This document shows positions 49,815 through 58,231 of a DNA stretch of 64,000 nucleotides, piece by piece. The notes under the pieces were generated by a model, which saw only the letters and a list, made by a program, of their open reading frames with translations, was not told where the DNA came from and ran no database searches. The number at the start of each line of letters is the position of its first letter. Within the stretch, counting starts at the first letter, position 1. Origin of the DNA: Pontibacter korlensis (GTDB taxonomy: Bacteria; Bacteroidota; Bacteroidia; Cytophagales; Hymenobacteraceae); contig NZ_CP009621.1 of NCBI RefSeq assembly GCF_000973725.1, positions 4,023,001-4,087,000 on the forward strand. The letters run 5' to 3'. The position numbers and the translations under genes are program-made.

Positions 49815-50369
49815 CTACAATATGCGGCGTACTTGTAAGAAACGCAGATCATAACGGCTGCCCTCTACCTGGCTTACTTTTACACCACCATTAGAAGACG
49901 AATGCACAAACTCAATCGTGTCACTTGGCCCTGAGATCACTATACCAACATGCCCCGGTTCACGCACTTCTGGGTTAGTGCCTGTAAAGATAACCAGGTC
50001 CCCGGCGCGTGCCTCCTCCCTTGGCAGGTAGTTTCCTTCTTCAGCCTGTAGACCAGAAGAATGTGGTAAATCTATATTATACTTGTCATATACGTGGGTA
50101 ATAAACCCTGAGCAGTCAAATCCCTCAGGAGTTTCCCCTGCCCAAACGTACGGAGATCCCACTAGCCTCATGGCATACTCAACAAGCTCTAATTGCTCAG
50201 GCTGATCTGGTTCTGCCGTTATATCAGCAATTGCTACTTCATTGCTGGGTGTGTATGGGGTAGTCAGGGTATCAGAAGAAGTTGCGGAAGTAAAATGGCT
50301 TGGCCTGAATAGTACAAGCAACGCCAGCAGGACTATAGGTGAGAGTATGATCAGCACGTTCTTTTTCAT
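49815..50369 (-). CDS. NlpC/P60 family peptidase
   Basis: A 184-residue exported or membrane-anchored cell-wall hydrolase. One N-terminal hydrophobic segment (VLIILSPIVLLALLVLF, 5-21) is followed by a linker and the NlpC/P60 domain (about 60-184). The catalytic residues are Cys86 in EGFDCSGFITHVY, His140 in EPGHVGIVI and a third polar residue near His156 in EFVHSSS. It probably cleaves peptide stems of peptidoglycan. It lacks SH3 or LysM binding domains, unlike many relatives. Confidence 0.9.
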   Translation of the reverse strand: MKKNVLIILSPIVLLALLVLFRPSHFTSATSSDTLTTPYTPSNEVAIADITAEPDQPEQLELVEYAMRLVGSPYVWAGETPEGFDCSGFITHVYDKYNIDLPHSSGLQAEEGNYLPREEARAGDLVIFTGTNPEVREPGHVGIVISGPSDTIEFVHSSSNGGVKVSQVEGSRYDLRFLQVRRIL

Positions 50370-50625
50370 AGCAGTAGGTTTTTAGGAAGAAGTAAGAAAA
50401 CTTCATGCCAATCAGATTTATGAAGAGCAAAAGTTCATACTTCCTGTTTCACTTCCATCATAACAGATTTCAGAAAGTATAAAGTTCTACCTACAGGTTT
50501 CCGGCATTGATAGTTAAAAGTTTAACGTTCACAAAGTAGCGCTATCAATAGCAAATAAAGAGAGTATACTACTATATAATATGACGTTTAAAATAGAGAG
50601 TATATGTTTCTTTCCAGCCTTAGTC

Positions 50626-51048
50626 ATGAACGTCTACAAATCTGTCTCTCTTGAGGTAAGCACCGGCGAAAGCCACAGGCGACTGCTCCTGCGCTGTAGG
50701 GCCAAGCTGAATTCTATTGAGTTTAGAGAGGGAGTGGTAGAAGCGCTGCAGCATGCAGAGGCACACCAGATAAAACAATGGCTTCTGGACCTACGCGAGA
50801 TAGGAGAGTTGGACGAGGAGGAAGAGGAGTGGCTTCAGCGCTACCTGTTTCCCTGTTTGATGAGTAAGTTAGGCACGGGTAATTACGTGGCTATGGTGCT
50901 TTCTAACAGATGCTACAGAAACATGGAAGAACAATCAGGTAGTTTTGGGTTAGAAAGCTATAATGAAATGGTCATTATCAAGGTTTTCTGTCATCTGGTT
51001 GATGCAGAAAGCTGGTTGGATGGTAAGGAAGCATCGCAGGCTTCTTAG
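50626..51048 (+). CDS. Uncharacterised STAS/SpoIIAA-like protein, paralogue A
   Basis: About 140 residues from ATG 50626 (MNVYKSVSLEV), chosen because this aligns with the start of paralogue B (MVIYDTASVNI); an in-frame ATG at 50581 would add 15 residues. The core reads KQWLLDLREIGELDEEEEEW, then LFPCLMSKLG and YVAMVLSN, and near the end VDAESWLDG. The same pattern, 'W.LDL....L.....W....P.......Y.AVV..' and a final 'A..WL', recurs in the genes at 53898 and 56118. The beta-alpha rhythm resembles STAS or SpoIIAA-like domains, but membership is unproven. No signal peptide. Confidence 0.65.
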   Translation: MNVYKSVSLEVSTGESHRRLLLRCRAKLNSIEFREGVVEALQHAEAHQIKQWLLDLREIGELDEEEEEWLQRYLFPCLMSKLGTGNYVAMVLSNRCYRNMEEQSGSFGLESYNEMVIIKVFCHLVDAESWLDGKEASQAS

Positions 51049-51132
51049 GGCAGGGGAGCAGTTATAGCATTTTGAAAAGCACCGTAATTGTTGTAAAATG
51101 CCAGGCTATAACCAATCATCCTTAACTTAAAC

Positions 51133-52941
51133 ATGCTCAAACACAACCGATTTAAACTCCCGCTTTTAATAATCCTATTTATCTGTCTCGGCAACGCTGC
51201 CTCTGCTATTGCTGCAGAGTTGCGCTATACCTTATCTATGCCTGAGCCACACACTCATTACTTTGAAGTGGAGGCTGAGCTAAGTGGTACCCGTAAAAAA
51301 TATATCGACTTTACTATGCCTGTTTGGGCGCCAGGCTCTTACCTGGTGCGCGAGTTTGCCAAAAACGTGGAAGACTTTAAGGCAACAGATGGCTCTGGAA
51401 AGGCGCTTAGAAGCGAGAAGATAGATAAGAACACCTGGCGCGTTTATAGCAATAAAGCTAACGTAGTACGTGCCTCTTATGATGTTTACGCCTACGAAAT
51501 GAGCGTACGCACCAGCTTTTTAGATGCATCTCATGGCTATGTCAACGGCACGAGCATCTTTATGTACCCCGAAGGGTTCCAAAATCAGCACGGTACGCTT
51601 GTAGTAAAGCCATATAATGGCTGGGACAAAGTATCTACCGGCTTGAAGAGCACTGGCAAATTTACTTACACGTTCCCTAACTACGATATACTGGCAGACT
51701 CACCGCTAGAAATCGGCACCCACGAGGTGTATGAATTTACTGCTGCCGGAGTACCTCATGAAATAGCCATGTATGGTGGCGGCAACTATGAGCCTAAAAA
51801 ACTGATGGCCGACATGACCAAAGTGATTGAGGAGGCTGTAAAGGTAATGGGAGAGCTACCTGTAGACCATTACGTGTTTATAGTGCATAACCTGGAGCGC
51901 GGTGGCGGTGGCCTTGAGCACCTGAACTCAACCACCCTGCAGACCTCCCGCTGGAATTATGGGAACGAGAGTAGCTACCATGGGTTTCTGGCATTAGTGG
52001 CACACGAGTATTTCCACCTCTGGAACGTAAAACGCCTTCGCCCTGAGCCACTTGGGCCATTTGACTATAATAAGGAAAACTACACACGCTTGCTGTGGGT
52101 TTCTGAAGGTATAACTAGTTACTACGATGACCTGATAGTTCGCCGTGCAGGTTTTTATTCTCCTGATCGTTATTTAGGTATAGTGGCCGGTAGCATCAAC
52201 TCTGTGGAAAATACCCCTGGTAACAAAGTACAGACAGTGGCAGAATCTAGCTTTGATGCCTGGATTAAGTATTACCGCCGCAACGAAAATTCTAATAACG
52301 CTGAGGTATCTTACTACACTAAAGGTGGAGTGCTAGGGCACTTGCTGAACATGGAGGTAATGGAAGCGACCAAAGGGGAGAAGAGCCTTGATGACGTGAT
52401 GCGCTTTATGTACCAGCGTTACTACAAAAAGCTAAATCGTGGGTTTACTGAAGCAGAGTTTAAAGAGGCAGTTGAGAAAATCTCCGGCCGTAACATGGAC
52501 GAGTTCTTCCGCAGTTATATAAATGGCACAGAGACTCCTGATTATAACAAGTATTTTGATGCTGCCGGTCTGCAGTTGGTAAACTCAAATGAGGGCAGTA
52601 CAGCTATCAACTGGGGAGCTTCTACCTCTATGTCTGGAGGAAAATTACTTGTTCGTGGTGTAAGCCGTGGCAGCAGCGCCTGGGAGGCCGGCCTCAACGT
52701 AAATGATGAGATAGTTGCTGTTAATGGTTACAGAGCAGGAGATGACCTGGAGCGACAAATTGCATCAATGAATGTGGGCGATACTGCCGAGGTTGTTGTA
52801 GCTCGCGATGGAAAGCTGATTACACTAAATGCTAAGATGCTGCAGGATAACAGTGTGCGCTATCATTTTGTACCTGTTGACAATCCTACACCTCTTCAGA
52901 AAAAAATTTTTACTACCTGGCTGAACTTAAGTAACAGCTAA
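51133..52941 (+). CDS. M61-family metallopeptidase with PDZ domain
   Basis: A 602-residue exported aminopeptidase (glycyl aminopeptidase type). The signal peptide runs to about residue 28 (LGNAASAIAA). The N-terminal beta domain has MPVWAPGSYLVREFAKNV. The catalytic zinc motif is HEYFH (291-295) followed by WNVKRLRPEPLGPFDY and the third ligand Glu325 in LWVSEGITSYY. A C-terminal PDZ domain (about 500-580) has VSRGSSAWEAGLNVNDEIVA. It is expected to act in the periplasm. A strong bidirectional terminator follows. Confidence 0.93.
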   Translation: MLKHNRFKLPLLIILFICLGNAASAIAAELRYTLSMPEPHTHYFEVEAELSGTRKKYIDFTMPVWAPGSYLVREFAKNVEDFKATDGSGKALRSEKIDKNTWRVYSNKANVVRASYDVYAYEMSVRTSFLDASHGYVNGTSIFMYPEGFQNQHGTLVVKPYNGWDKVSTGLKSTGKFTYTFPNYDILADSPLEIGTHEVYEFTAAGVPHEIAMYGGGNYEPKKLMADMTKVIEEAVKVMGELPVDHYVFIVHNLERGGGGLEHLNSTTLQTSRWNYGNESSYHGFLALVAHEYFHLWNVKRLRPEPLGPFDYNKENYTRLLWVSEGITSYYDDLIVRRAGFYSPDRYLGIVAGSINSVENTPGNKVQTVAESSFDAWIKYYRRNENSNNAEVSYYTKGGVLGHLLNMEVMEATKGEKSLDDVMRFMYQRYYKKLNRGFTEAEFKEAVEKISGRNMDEFFRSYINGTETPDYNKYFDAAGLQLVNSNEGSTAINWGASTSMSGGKLLVRGVSRGSSAWEAGLNVNDEIVAVNGYRAGDDLERQIASMNVGDTAEVVVARDGKLITLNAKMLQDNSVRYHFVPVDNPTPLQKKIFTTWLNLSNS

Positions 52942-52953
52942 ATAAGGTTGAGC

Positions 52954-52995
52954 AAAACAAAAAGGCTGAAGTATCTACTTCAGCCTTTTTGTTTT
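52954..52995. terminator. Bidirectional terminator
   Basis: AAAACAAAAAGGCTGAAGTA (52954-52973) pairs perfectly with TACTTCAGCCTTTTTGTTTT (52976-52995), serving the M61 gene and the convergent SIMPL gene. Confidence 0.88.
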
Positions 52996-53007
52996 AAGGC
53001 GGTTTTC

Positions 53008-53736
53008 TTACTCCAATCGAAAAGAAGCGCTTACGACAGCTGTAATCTCTTTATCAATCGAGGTAGCATCGTTGATGCCATAATCAGAGATCATGTTTGA
53101 GTTTGCTGGAGTAATTTGTATCACTCCCATTCGGGCATTGGTTATGGCTCCTAAATCACTGCCTGTTGCCTCAGCTATTTTCTGGGCACGATGCAAAGCG
53201 TCTTTTGCAGCATCAGCCTGTATCTCGATTTTCAAATCTGCTAATTTGGTGAAGTAGTATTCCGGTGGCATTACATTGATATCTATACCCTTGTTTACAA
53301 GAGAAGTCATATCCAGGGATACTTCTTTGATTTTCTGAACATCTGCAGAGGTAACTTCTACCATCTGATTAGCATTATACTGTATAATGTGGCTGGTGCT
53401 ATAGCCTTGGCTTGTTATCTCATAAACAGGGTTCAGGTTGATTGTATTTAGGTTGATAGCGGTATCAGGAAACCCCTTTTCCTTTAGGTAGCTTAAAACA
53501 GCAGGCCGTTGCTCTAAAAGGCGCTGGTATGCAGCATCGGCAGTAGGGGCTGAAGCCTGGATACTGCTGCGAAGTATGCCCAAATCGGAAGTGATCTCCC
53601 GCTTAGCAGAGCCTGTTACATTGATGGTTTGGTTGGCCTGGTCGCGGGATTTAAGGAAAAGTGTTAGCAGGAGTGCACAGACAATAAAACTAATGCCTAG
53701 CACAAGCGATGGCAGCAAGAGGTTGTTTTTGTTCAT
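53008..53736 (-). CDS. SIMPL domain (DUF541) protein
   Basis: A 242-residue protein with one N-terminal membrane anchor (LLLPSLVLGISFIVCALLLT). The rest is a SIMPL/DUF541 domain (about 35-240): NQTINVTGSAKREITSDLGI, then GFPDTAINLNTINLNPVYEI and DAAKDALHRAQKIAEATGSD. The family forms large periplasmic oligomers with unknown role, linked in some bacteria to oxidative stress. A minus-strand TAGCTTTG box lies 72 bases upstream. Confidence 0.9.
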   Translation of the reverse strand: MNKNNLLLPSLVLGISFIVCALLLTLFLKSRDQANQTINVTGSAKREITSDLGILRSSIQASAPTADAAYQRLLEQRPAVLSYLKEKGFPDTAINLNTINLNPVYEITSQGYSTSHIIQYNANQMVEVTSADVQKIKEVSLDMTSLVNKGIDINVMPPEYYFTKLADLKIEIQADAAKDALHRAQKIAEATGSDLGAITNARMGVIQITPANSNMISDYGINDATSIDKEITAVVSASFRLE

Positions 53737-53807
53737 AGTTTTTAAGGATAGTGAATAGTATAATACAAATAAGCAGGTATACCTCTGTATTTATAGGTGC
53801 TTCATCG

Positions 53808-53815
53808 CAAAGCTA
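53808..53815 (-). promoter_or_regulatory. -7 promoter box TAGCTTTG for the SIMPL gene
   Basis: Minus-strand TAGCTTTG, perfect TAnnTTTG, 71 bases before the start codon. The upstream -33 element is not evident. Confidence 0.4.
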
Positions 53816-53897
53816 ACAATTTGCTGCACTGTAAGTATTTGTTTATTAATTTATAGGTATGTAAATTTAGACGTTATCAAGCTATAAATTAGCTATC

Positions 53898-54362
53898 ATG
53901 GTAATATACGATACAGCTAGCGTCAATATTACTTTTCAAGAACAGGATAGCCTTATCCTGATTCGGTGGCTTCATCAGCCAGATATGGTTATGATGGCTG
54001 ATGCATATCTTAATGGGTTGCAATTTGTATGCAAACACCCAAATACTTTATACTTCTGCACCGATCAATCTGTGATTGGGCCGTTAGACCGGGAGTTGGA
54101 AAACTGGCTACTTCACGACTTTTACCCCAGTGTATACCGATGCCTCGAAAGGGAAATATATGCTGCGGTTGTCTTTTCAGATGCACATTTCAAAGCCATT
54201 GTAACGCATTATCAAGCTACGACACCACTTCCACAACACTTCATTCATTTCAACTACTTTGCTTGCCTGCAGGAAGCTCTTCAGTGGTTATCAGACGTAA
54301 AAAAAGGCCAGGAGATAGCTGCACGTGCGCCATCTGCTGACCTTTTTAGAACTTCATACTAA
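53898..54362 (+). CDS. Uncharacterised STAS/SpoIIAA-like protein, paralogue B
   Basis: A 154-residue cytoplasmic protein. It starts MVIYDTASVNITFQEQDSLI. The shared core is seen in LYFCTDQSVIGPLDRELENW, LHDFYPSVYRC and YAAVVFSDAHF, with the C-terminal ACLQEALQWLSD. In this copy the usual 'W.LDL' is replaced by 'YFCTD', keeping the acidic residue. It is more distant from A and C than they are from each other. It is followed by 15 bp and then the convergent dehydrogenase gene. Role unknown. Confidence 0.65.
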   Translation: MVIYDTASVNITFQEQDSLILIRWLHQPDMVMMADAYLNGLQFVCKHPNTLYFCTDQSVIGPLDRELENWLLHDFYPSVYRCLEREIYAAVVFSDAHFKAIVTHYQATTPLPQHFIHFNYFACLQEALQWLSDVKKGQEIAARAPSADLFRTSY

Positions 54363-54377
54363 TCTACCTATACAGTA

Positions 54378-55802
54378 TCAAGGGAAAATACCGAGCGCCT
54401 CATAGCTCACCCCAATTTTCTCTATTGCTGCTAGAAATGCTGCCGTACGTAAGCCTGGAGTGTTCTTCTGTATCATCACATCCCGTATCTCATGATAGGC
54501 GTTGATCATCGTGTCTTCTAAACCAGATCGTACTAGGCTAATTTCGTCCGCTCCCTGCGTTAGGAAGGCTCTTTCATTAGCCGTCATACTTTTTCCGGAG
54601 CTTGTTTCAATGGCATTTACCAAGCGGCGGTAGCTTGCTTCTTCTGCACGTTTGCCCATACGGCCAAAGCGTACATTAGACAGGTTCTTTAGCCACTCAA
54701 AGTATGATACGGTTACACCACCGGCATTTAAGTACAGATCGGGCAGTATTAGAATGTTATTTTGCAGTAGAACATCCTCCGCCTCACGTGTTACAGGCCC
54801 GTTTGCACCCTCTGCTACAATTTTGGCTTTTATGTTTCCTGCGTTGCCAATATGAATGACGTTTTCCAACGCAGCAGGTAGCAGTATATCACATTCAAGC
54901 TCCAGCATTTCCTCTGAGTTTTCGTAGTTCTTGCAGTCCTTGAAATTAAGTATAGAACCATTCTCACTACGGTGCTTAAATGCCTCCTTTACATCAATGC
55001 CGTTGTCGTTATAGATACCACCTTCGCGTTCGGCGATACCTGTTATAATCGCACCATCCTGCTGGCAGAAATACGCAGCATGATAGCCCACATTTCCCAA
55101 GCCCTGCACAATAATGCGCTTGCCTTCCATAGTGTTGCCGCTTAAGCCTCTTCCTTTCAGTATGTCAGAGTCGGCCAATAGCTCACGCAAGCCAAAGTAT
55201 ATACCCAAGCCAGTTGCTTCGGCTCTACCTCTTATACCTCCTTGCCCCACTGGCTTACCCGTTACACAGCCTAAAGCGTTGGTCTCACCATACTTAAGCG
55301 CCTGGTAGGTATCCGCTATCCAAGCCATTTCCCGGCTGCCTGTACCATAGTCAGGAGCTGGTACATCCATACCAGGTCCGATTAGGTTCTTTTTAATAAG
55401 CTCTGCTGCATAGCGACGCGTTACTTTCTCCAGTGTCTTTACAGAGCTGGTGCGAGGATTGATTTTTACGCCTCCTTTAGCGCCTCCAAAAGGAACATCC
55501 ACTACAGCACATTTAAATGTCATAAGAGCAGCAAGGGCTTTCACCTCGTCCTCATCTACCTGCATGCTAAATCGAATACCACCCTTTGAGGGCAATTTGT
55601 GGTGACTATGCTGCACCCGTATTCCCTCAAACACCTCAATTCTTCCTTCTATCTCTACAGGAAATGAAACTTTGTATACACTGTTTGTTGCCTTTATCTG
55701 AGCCAGAATGCCTGGGCTAAGTTTAGAGTAACTGGCAGCGTGGTCGAAATACTGATGGACACTGTCTAAGAATTTTTTGCCTTCGTTAGCTGTATTTGCC
55801 AT
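54378..55802 (-). CDS. Glu/Leu/Phe/Val-type amino acid dehydrogenase
   Basis: A 474-residue enzyme of the glutamate dehydrogenase family, catalysing reversible oxidative deamination of an amino acid. The substrate and catalytic region shows HSHHKLPSKGGIRFSMQVDE and VVDVPFGGAKGGVKINPRTS with the catalytic Lys, then GPGMDVPAPDYGTG. The cofactor domain has IIVQGLGNVGYHAAYF (GxGNVG) and VAEGANGPVT, typical of NAD-preferring members. Glutamate is the best guess for the substrate, given KGGIR and length; leucine-type enzymes are usually shorter (about 360). Confidence 0.9.
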   Translation of the reverse strand: MANTANEGKKFLDSVHQYFDHAASYSKLSPGILAQIKATNSVYKVSFPVEIEGRIEVFEGIRVQHSHHKLPSKGGIRFSMQVDEDEVKALAALMTFKCAVVDVPFGGAKGGVKINPRTSSVKTLEKVTRRYAAELIKKNLIGPGMDVPAPDYGTGSREMAWIADTYQALKYGETNALGCVTGKPVGQGGIRGRAEATGLGIYFGLRELLADSDILKGRGLSGNTMEGKRIIVQGLGNVGYHAAYFCQQDGAIITGIAEREGGIYNDNGIDVKEAFKHRSENGSILNFKDCKNYENSEEMLELECDILLPAALENVIHIGNAGNIKAKIVAEGANGPVTREAEDVLLQNNILILPDLYLNAGGVTVSYFEWLKNLSNVRFGRMGKRAEEASYRRLVNAIETSSGKSMTANERAFLTQGADEISLVRSGLEDTMINAYHEIRDVMIQKNTPGLRTAAFLAAIEKIGVSYEALGIFP

Positions 55803-56117
55803 ACAAGTGTTTTTTAAGGATGATAGATTAATGGGTTTATGAACGGTTGTGTACTTTATTTGTTCTATTCCCTTCTTTTCTTGTCACGAAAGAACCTATA
55901 GATCTTCTGTGTATGAATAAGTTAAGTCTATACTTTAAAATGCTTATATTATAATATTTAGCTAATAAATACAAAAAGCTTGTTTTATACATTTGTATTC
56001 CTCAATTTTACCGTACTTTCATTATATAATATCATCCCCGTGGTTACTTTTTAAGTAGCGGATGTTGTACAAAGCTTTCACAAAATTCCTGACGTTAATG
56101 TATCAAAGTAGTTAACT
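55803..56117. other. Divergent intergenic region, nothing specific seen
   Basis: About 315 AT-rich bases between the dehydrogenase gene and paralogue C. It must hold promoters for both, but no TAnnTTTG box or repeat could be picked out. Confidence 0.35.
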
Positions 56118-56609
56118 ATGAAAAGTGTACATCCATATTGTTTTTCAGGAGTTGGGCCACTAGGTGAGACTCTTAAACTATTTAAGTCTGAAAAGCTGGT
56201 AGTGGAATACGTTGCAGAGGAAAAGACACTTATTGTGGGCTGGAAAGGCAAAGTTAAGTCAGAAGAACTGAGGAATGGGTATGATGAGCTGCTGGAACTT
56301 GTGCATAGGCTAAGACCACGAAAGTGGCAACTCGACTTAACCAAACGCGATAAGTTAAAGAAAAAGGATCAGCGCTGGATTTTTGAAAACTTCCTGCCTA
56401 AGGTACTTCGTGCTGTAAATGATGATGTCTTCATGGCTGTGATAGTCCCTGTTATTATGTTGAATGAACTTGTCAGTGAGTTGAGTGGTGATGAGTTAAT
56501 GCATAAGGGTAACTTCCTGATTATGCAGAACTTTATGTATCGGGAGGAAGGACAGCGCTGGCTGAATGAAATGGAAATGATTAAGCTGGGGGCTAACAAA
56601 GTCTCCTAA
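56118..56609 (+). CDS. Uncharacterised STAS/SpoIIAA-like protein, paralogue C
   Basis: A 163-residue cytoplasmic protein. It has an N-terminal extension of about 18 residues relative to A and B (MKSVHPYCFSGVGPLGET). The core follows: LFKSEKLVVEYVAEEKTLIV, KWQLDLTKRDKLKKKDQRW, ENFLPKVLRAVND, VFMAVIVPVIM, and near the end EEGQRWLNEME. It matches A best in the 'W.LDL....L.....RW.....LP' segment. A terminator follows at once. No neighbour suggests a function. Confidence 0.65.
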   Translation: MKSVHPYCFSGVGPLGETLKLFKSEKLVVEYVAEEKTLIVGWKGKVKSEELRNGYDELLELVHRLRPRKWQLDLTKRDKLKKKDQRWIFENFLPKVLRAVNDDVFMAVIVPVIMLNELVSELSGDELMHKGNFLIMQNFMYREEGQRWLNEMEMIKLGANKVS

Positions 56610-56626
56610 AAAGATATAAATAAAGA

Positions 56627-56655
56627 AGCCCGGACCATTTAACTTGGTCCGGGCT
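56627..56655. terminator. Terminator between convergent genes
   Basis: AGCCCGGACCA (56627-56637) pairs perfectly with TGGTCCGGGCT (56645-56655). Confidence 0.8.
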
Positions 56656-56676
56656 ATTATATAAAGTTTGTGTGGC

Positions 56677-57276
56677 TTACTTAACCTGAAGTAGCTCTAC
56701 ATCAAATATCAAAGTAGAGTGTGGCCCGATCACATCGCCAGCACCTTGTGCACCATAAGCCAGTTCTGCCGGAACGAAAAGTCTCCACTTAGCACCTTCT
56801 TTCATCTTCTGAAGAGCCTCAGTCCAACCTGCTATGACACCATTTACCGGGAAAGTAGCTGGCTGGCCACGCTCATAAGAAGAGTCAAAGGTGGTGCCAT
56901 CAATCAAAGTACCGTGGTAGTGTGTTGTTACAGTATCGCTAGCTGATGGAGATTTACCCGTACCTTCTTTCAATACCATGTACTGCAGTCCGCTAGGCAG
57001 GGTTTGTACCCCTTCTTTGCCTTTGTTGTCAGCCAAGAACTGCTCACCGGCTTCTTTATTTGCGGAGCCAGCAGCACTTTGCTTTTGTGCCATTTCCTGT
57101 TGCAGCGCCATCATCGCCTCCTGAACCTCTTGCTGAGACAGGGCAGAAGCATTACCAGCCTGTATATCTTTCAGGCCTTTCATGAAAGACTCGGCTTCCA
57201 CTTCAATGCCTTGTTTCTTCAGGTTGGTAGCCATGTCGCGGCCAATGATGTAGCTGATCTTTTCTTTTAAATCCAT
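56677..57276 (-). CDS. FKBP-type peptidyl-prolyl isomerase (FklB-like)
   Basis: A 199-residue isomerase. The N-terminal helical dimerisation domain (about 1-95) has KEKISYIIGRDMATNLKKQG and the Gln-rich QEVQEAMMALQQEMAQK. The C-terminal FKBP domain (about 100-199) has DTVTTHYHGTLIDGTTFDSS, FPVNGVIAGWTEALQKMKEG and PAELAYGAQGAGDVIGPHST, all active-site regions. There is no signal peptide, so it is cytoplasmic like FklB, unlike the periplasmic FkpA/Mip forms. A good promoter lies upstream on the minus strand. Confidence 0.93.
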   Translation of the reverse strand: MDLKEKISYIIGRDMATNLKKQGIEVEAESFMKGLKDIQAGNASALSQQEVQEAMMALQQEMAQKQSAAGSANKEAGEQFLADNKGKEGVQTLPSGLQYMVLKEGTGKSPSASDTVTTHYHGTLIDGTTFDSSYERGQPATFPVNGVIAGWTEALQKMKEGAKWRLFVPAELAYGAQGAGDVIGPHSTLIFDVELLQVK

Positions 57277-57342
57277 AATATGTGATTGTGCACCATTTGG
57301 TGCGGTTTAGTTTGAAAGTTCAAATGAAGTACGCAGTATATG

Positions 57343-57374
57343 CAAAGCTACCATTTTTGAGGCCGAACCCCAAG
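57343..57374 (-). promoter_or_regulatory. Promoter of the FKBP gene
   Basis: On the minus strand CTTG (57374-57371), 20 bases, then TAGCTTTG (57350-57343), a perfect TAnnTTTG box, 66 bases before the start codon. Confidence 0.55.
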
Positions 57375-57505
57375 CCAGAACCAAAGTAGTGGCGGCTGTT
57401 GGCTAGCGTTGCTACACTAGAGTTTCTACGAAGAAATGTACGGGAGTGATATACAAGTAAGTATGCAGAGGTCGAATCTGCTATGTTGTTTAGAGGGTTA
57501 CAAAT

Positions 57506-57535
57506 AAAAAGAGCCGCAACAAGCAGTCGCGGCTC
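57506..57535 (-). terminator. Terminator of the small membrane peptide gene
   Basis: GAGCCGC (57511-57517) pairs with GCGGCTC (57529-57535). On the minus strand it is followed by five T. Confidence 0.7.
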
Positions 57536-57559
57536 TTAGCATTTCTGCTTTGCTGTTGC

Positions 57560-57691
57560 TTACAAATACAGGTGATAATCTTCGTCTGATAAGTCAATGG
57601 ATATATTAGAAGGCGCTAGCCAGTTTCTTACTACAAGCGCAACCGATGTGCTTAGTAAGAGCAGAGAGGAGATGGATGCGAACTGTCTCAT
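57560..57691 (-). CDS. Tiny membrane peptide (43 residues)
   Basis: From ATG 57691: MRQFASISSLLLLSTSVALVV then RNWLAPSNISIDLSDEDYHLYL. One membrane helix (about 5-22) with a short acidic, aromatic tail outside or inside. The frame is open further upstream to 57844, but that stretch is polar and atypical. A minus-strand terminator lies 25 bp past the stop, supporting a real gene. No family recognised; compare the 49-residue peptide at 59923, which has the same helix-plus-acidic-tail layout. Confidence 0.55.
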   Translation of the reverse strand: MRQFASISSLLLLSTSVALVVRNWLAPSNISIDLSDEDYHLYL

Positions 57692-57954
57692 AATTGTAGG
57701 AGTATAAGTGTTGAACTTGCATTTAGAACGCTTAACAGGTGCGAAGGTTGCTAAACCATATAACCTAGGTGTTACCATACAATTAAGCTTTTGTTTAGGG
57801 TGTTGAACCAGTGTTACCTGGTACTGAAAAGTAGAAAGCAACAATTATAAGTTTAGTGCGTCAGGCATGGTCTAATATTCCTAAAACATGCATAAAAGCT
57901 GGTTTTTAAAATATTTTGTGCAGCATTAACTGGTTTATCTCAGAAAGTTTATCA

Positions 57955-57962
57955 TACCTTTG
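57955..57962 (+). promoter_or_regulatory. -7 promoter box TACCTTTG
   Basis: Perfect TAnnTTTG match 269 bases upstream of the glutamate-synthase-type gene, implying a long leader. Confidence 0.45.
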
Positions 57963-58231
57963 CAGCCTAAATCAGCTATGCATCCGCAGCGACTAAATAT
58001 TGATAATATTAGTACTTGCCCCGCAAGTGCTACAGGTATGGTGTCTACCTCTCACCATGTGTCGCTTTGTGATAAGCTGAATGGTTATTGCCTACACTTC
58101 TACACTACCCCAAAAGACTTTAGCTGATATTTCCAGGGTTCCGTACAGCCGTATGTTGCATACGCTACTCTGGGTAAGGCATCTGATAAGAGATTATAAA
58201 TACAAAGTCAGTTTTACATCCATTTTTATTT
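57963..58231 (+). other. Structured leader of the glutamate-synthase-type gene
   Basis: Several stem-loops can be drawn: AGTACTTGC/GCAAGTGCT (58011-58031, loop CCC), ATGGTG/CACCAT (58038-58058), and CCAGGGT/ACTCTGG (58133-58173) enclosing CGTATG/CATACG (58150-58164). A 49-codon frame (57978-58127, MHPQRLNIDNIST...) overlaps the first two. No known riboswitch core (FMN, glutamine, SAM, TPP) was recognised. It may be an unknown leader RNA or simply a long untranslated region. Confidence 0.4.

Noticed and set aside
57978..58127. A 49-codon frame in the leader of the glutamate-synthase-type gene
   Set aside because: Composition is not distinctive, and the frame overlaps stable stem-loops; reported as part of the leader instead of a gene.
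57963..58231. FMN riboswitch upstream of the FMN-binding protein gene
   Set aside because: The conserved RFN core sequences were not found.
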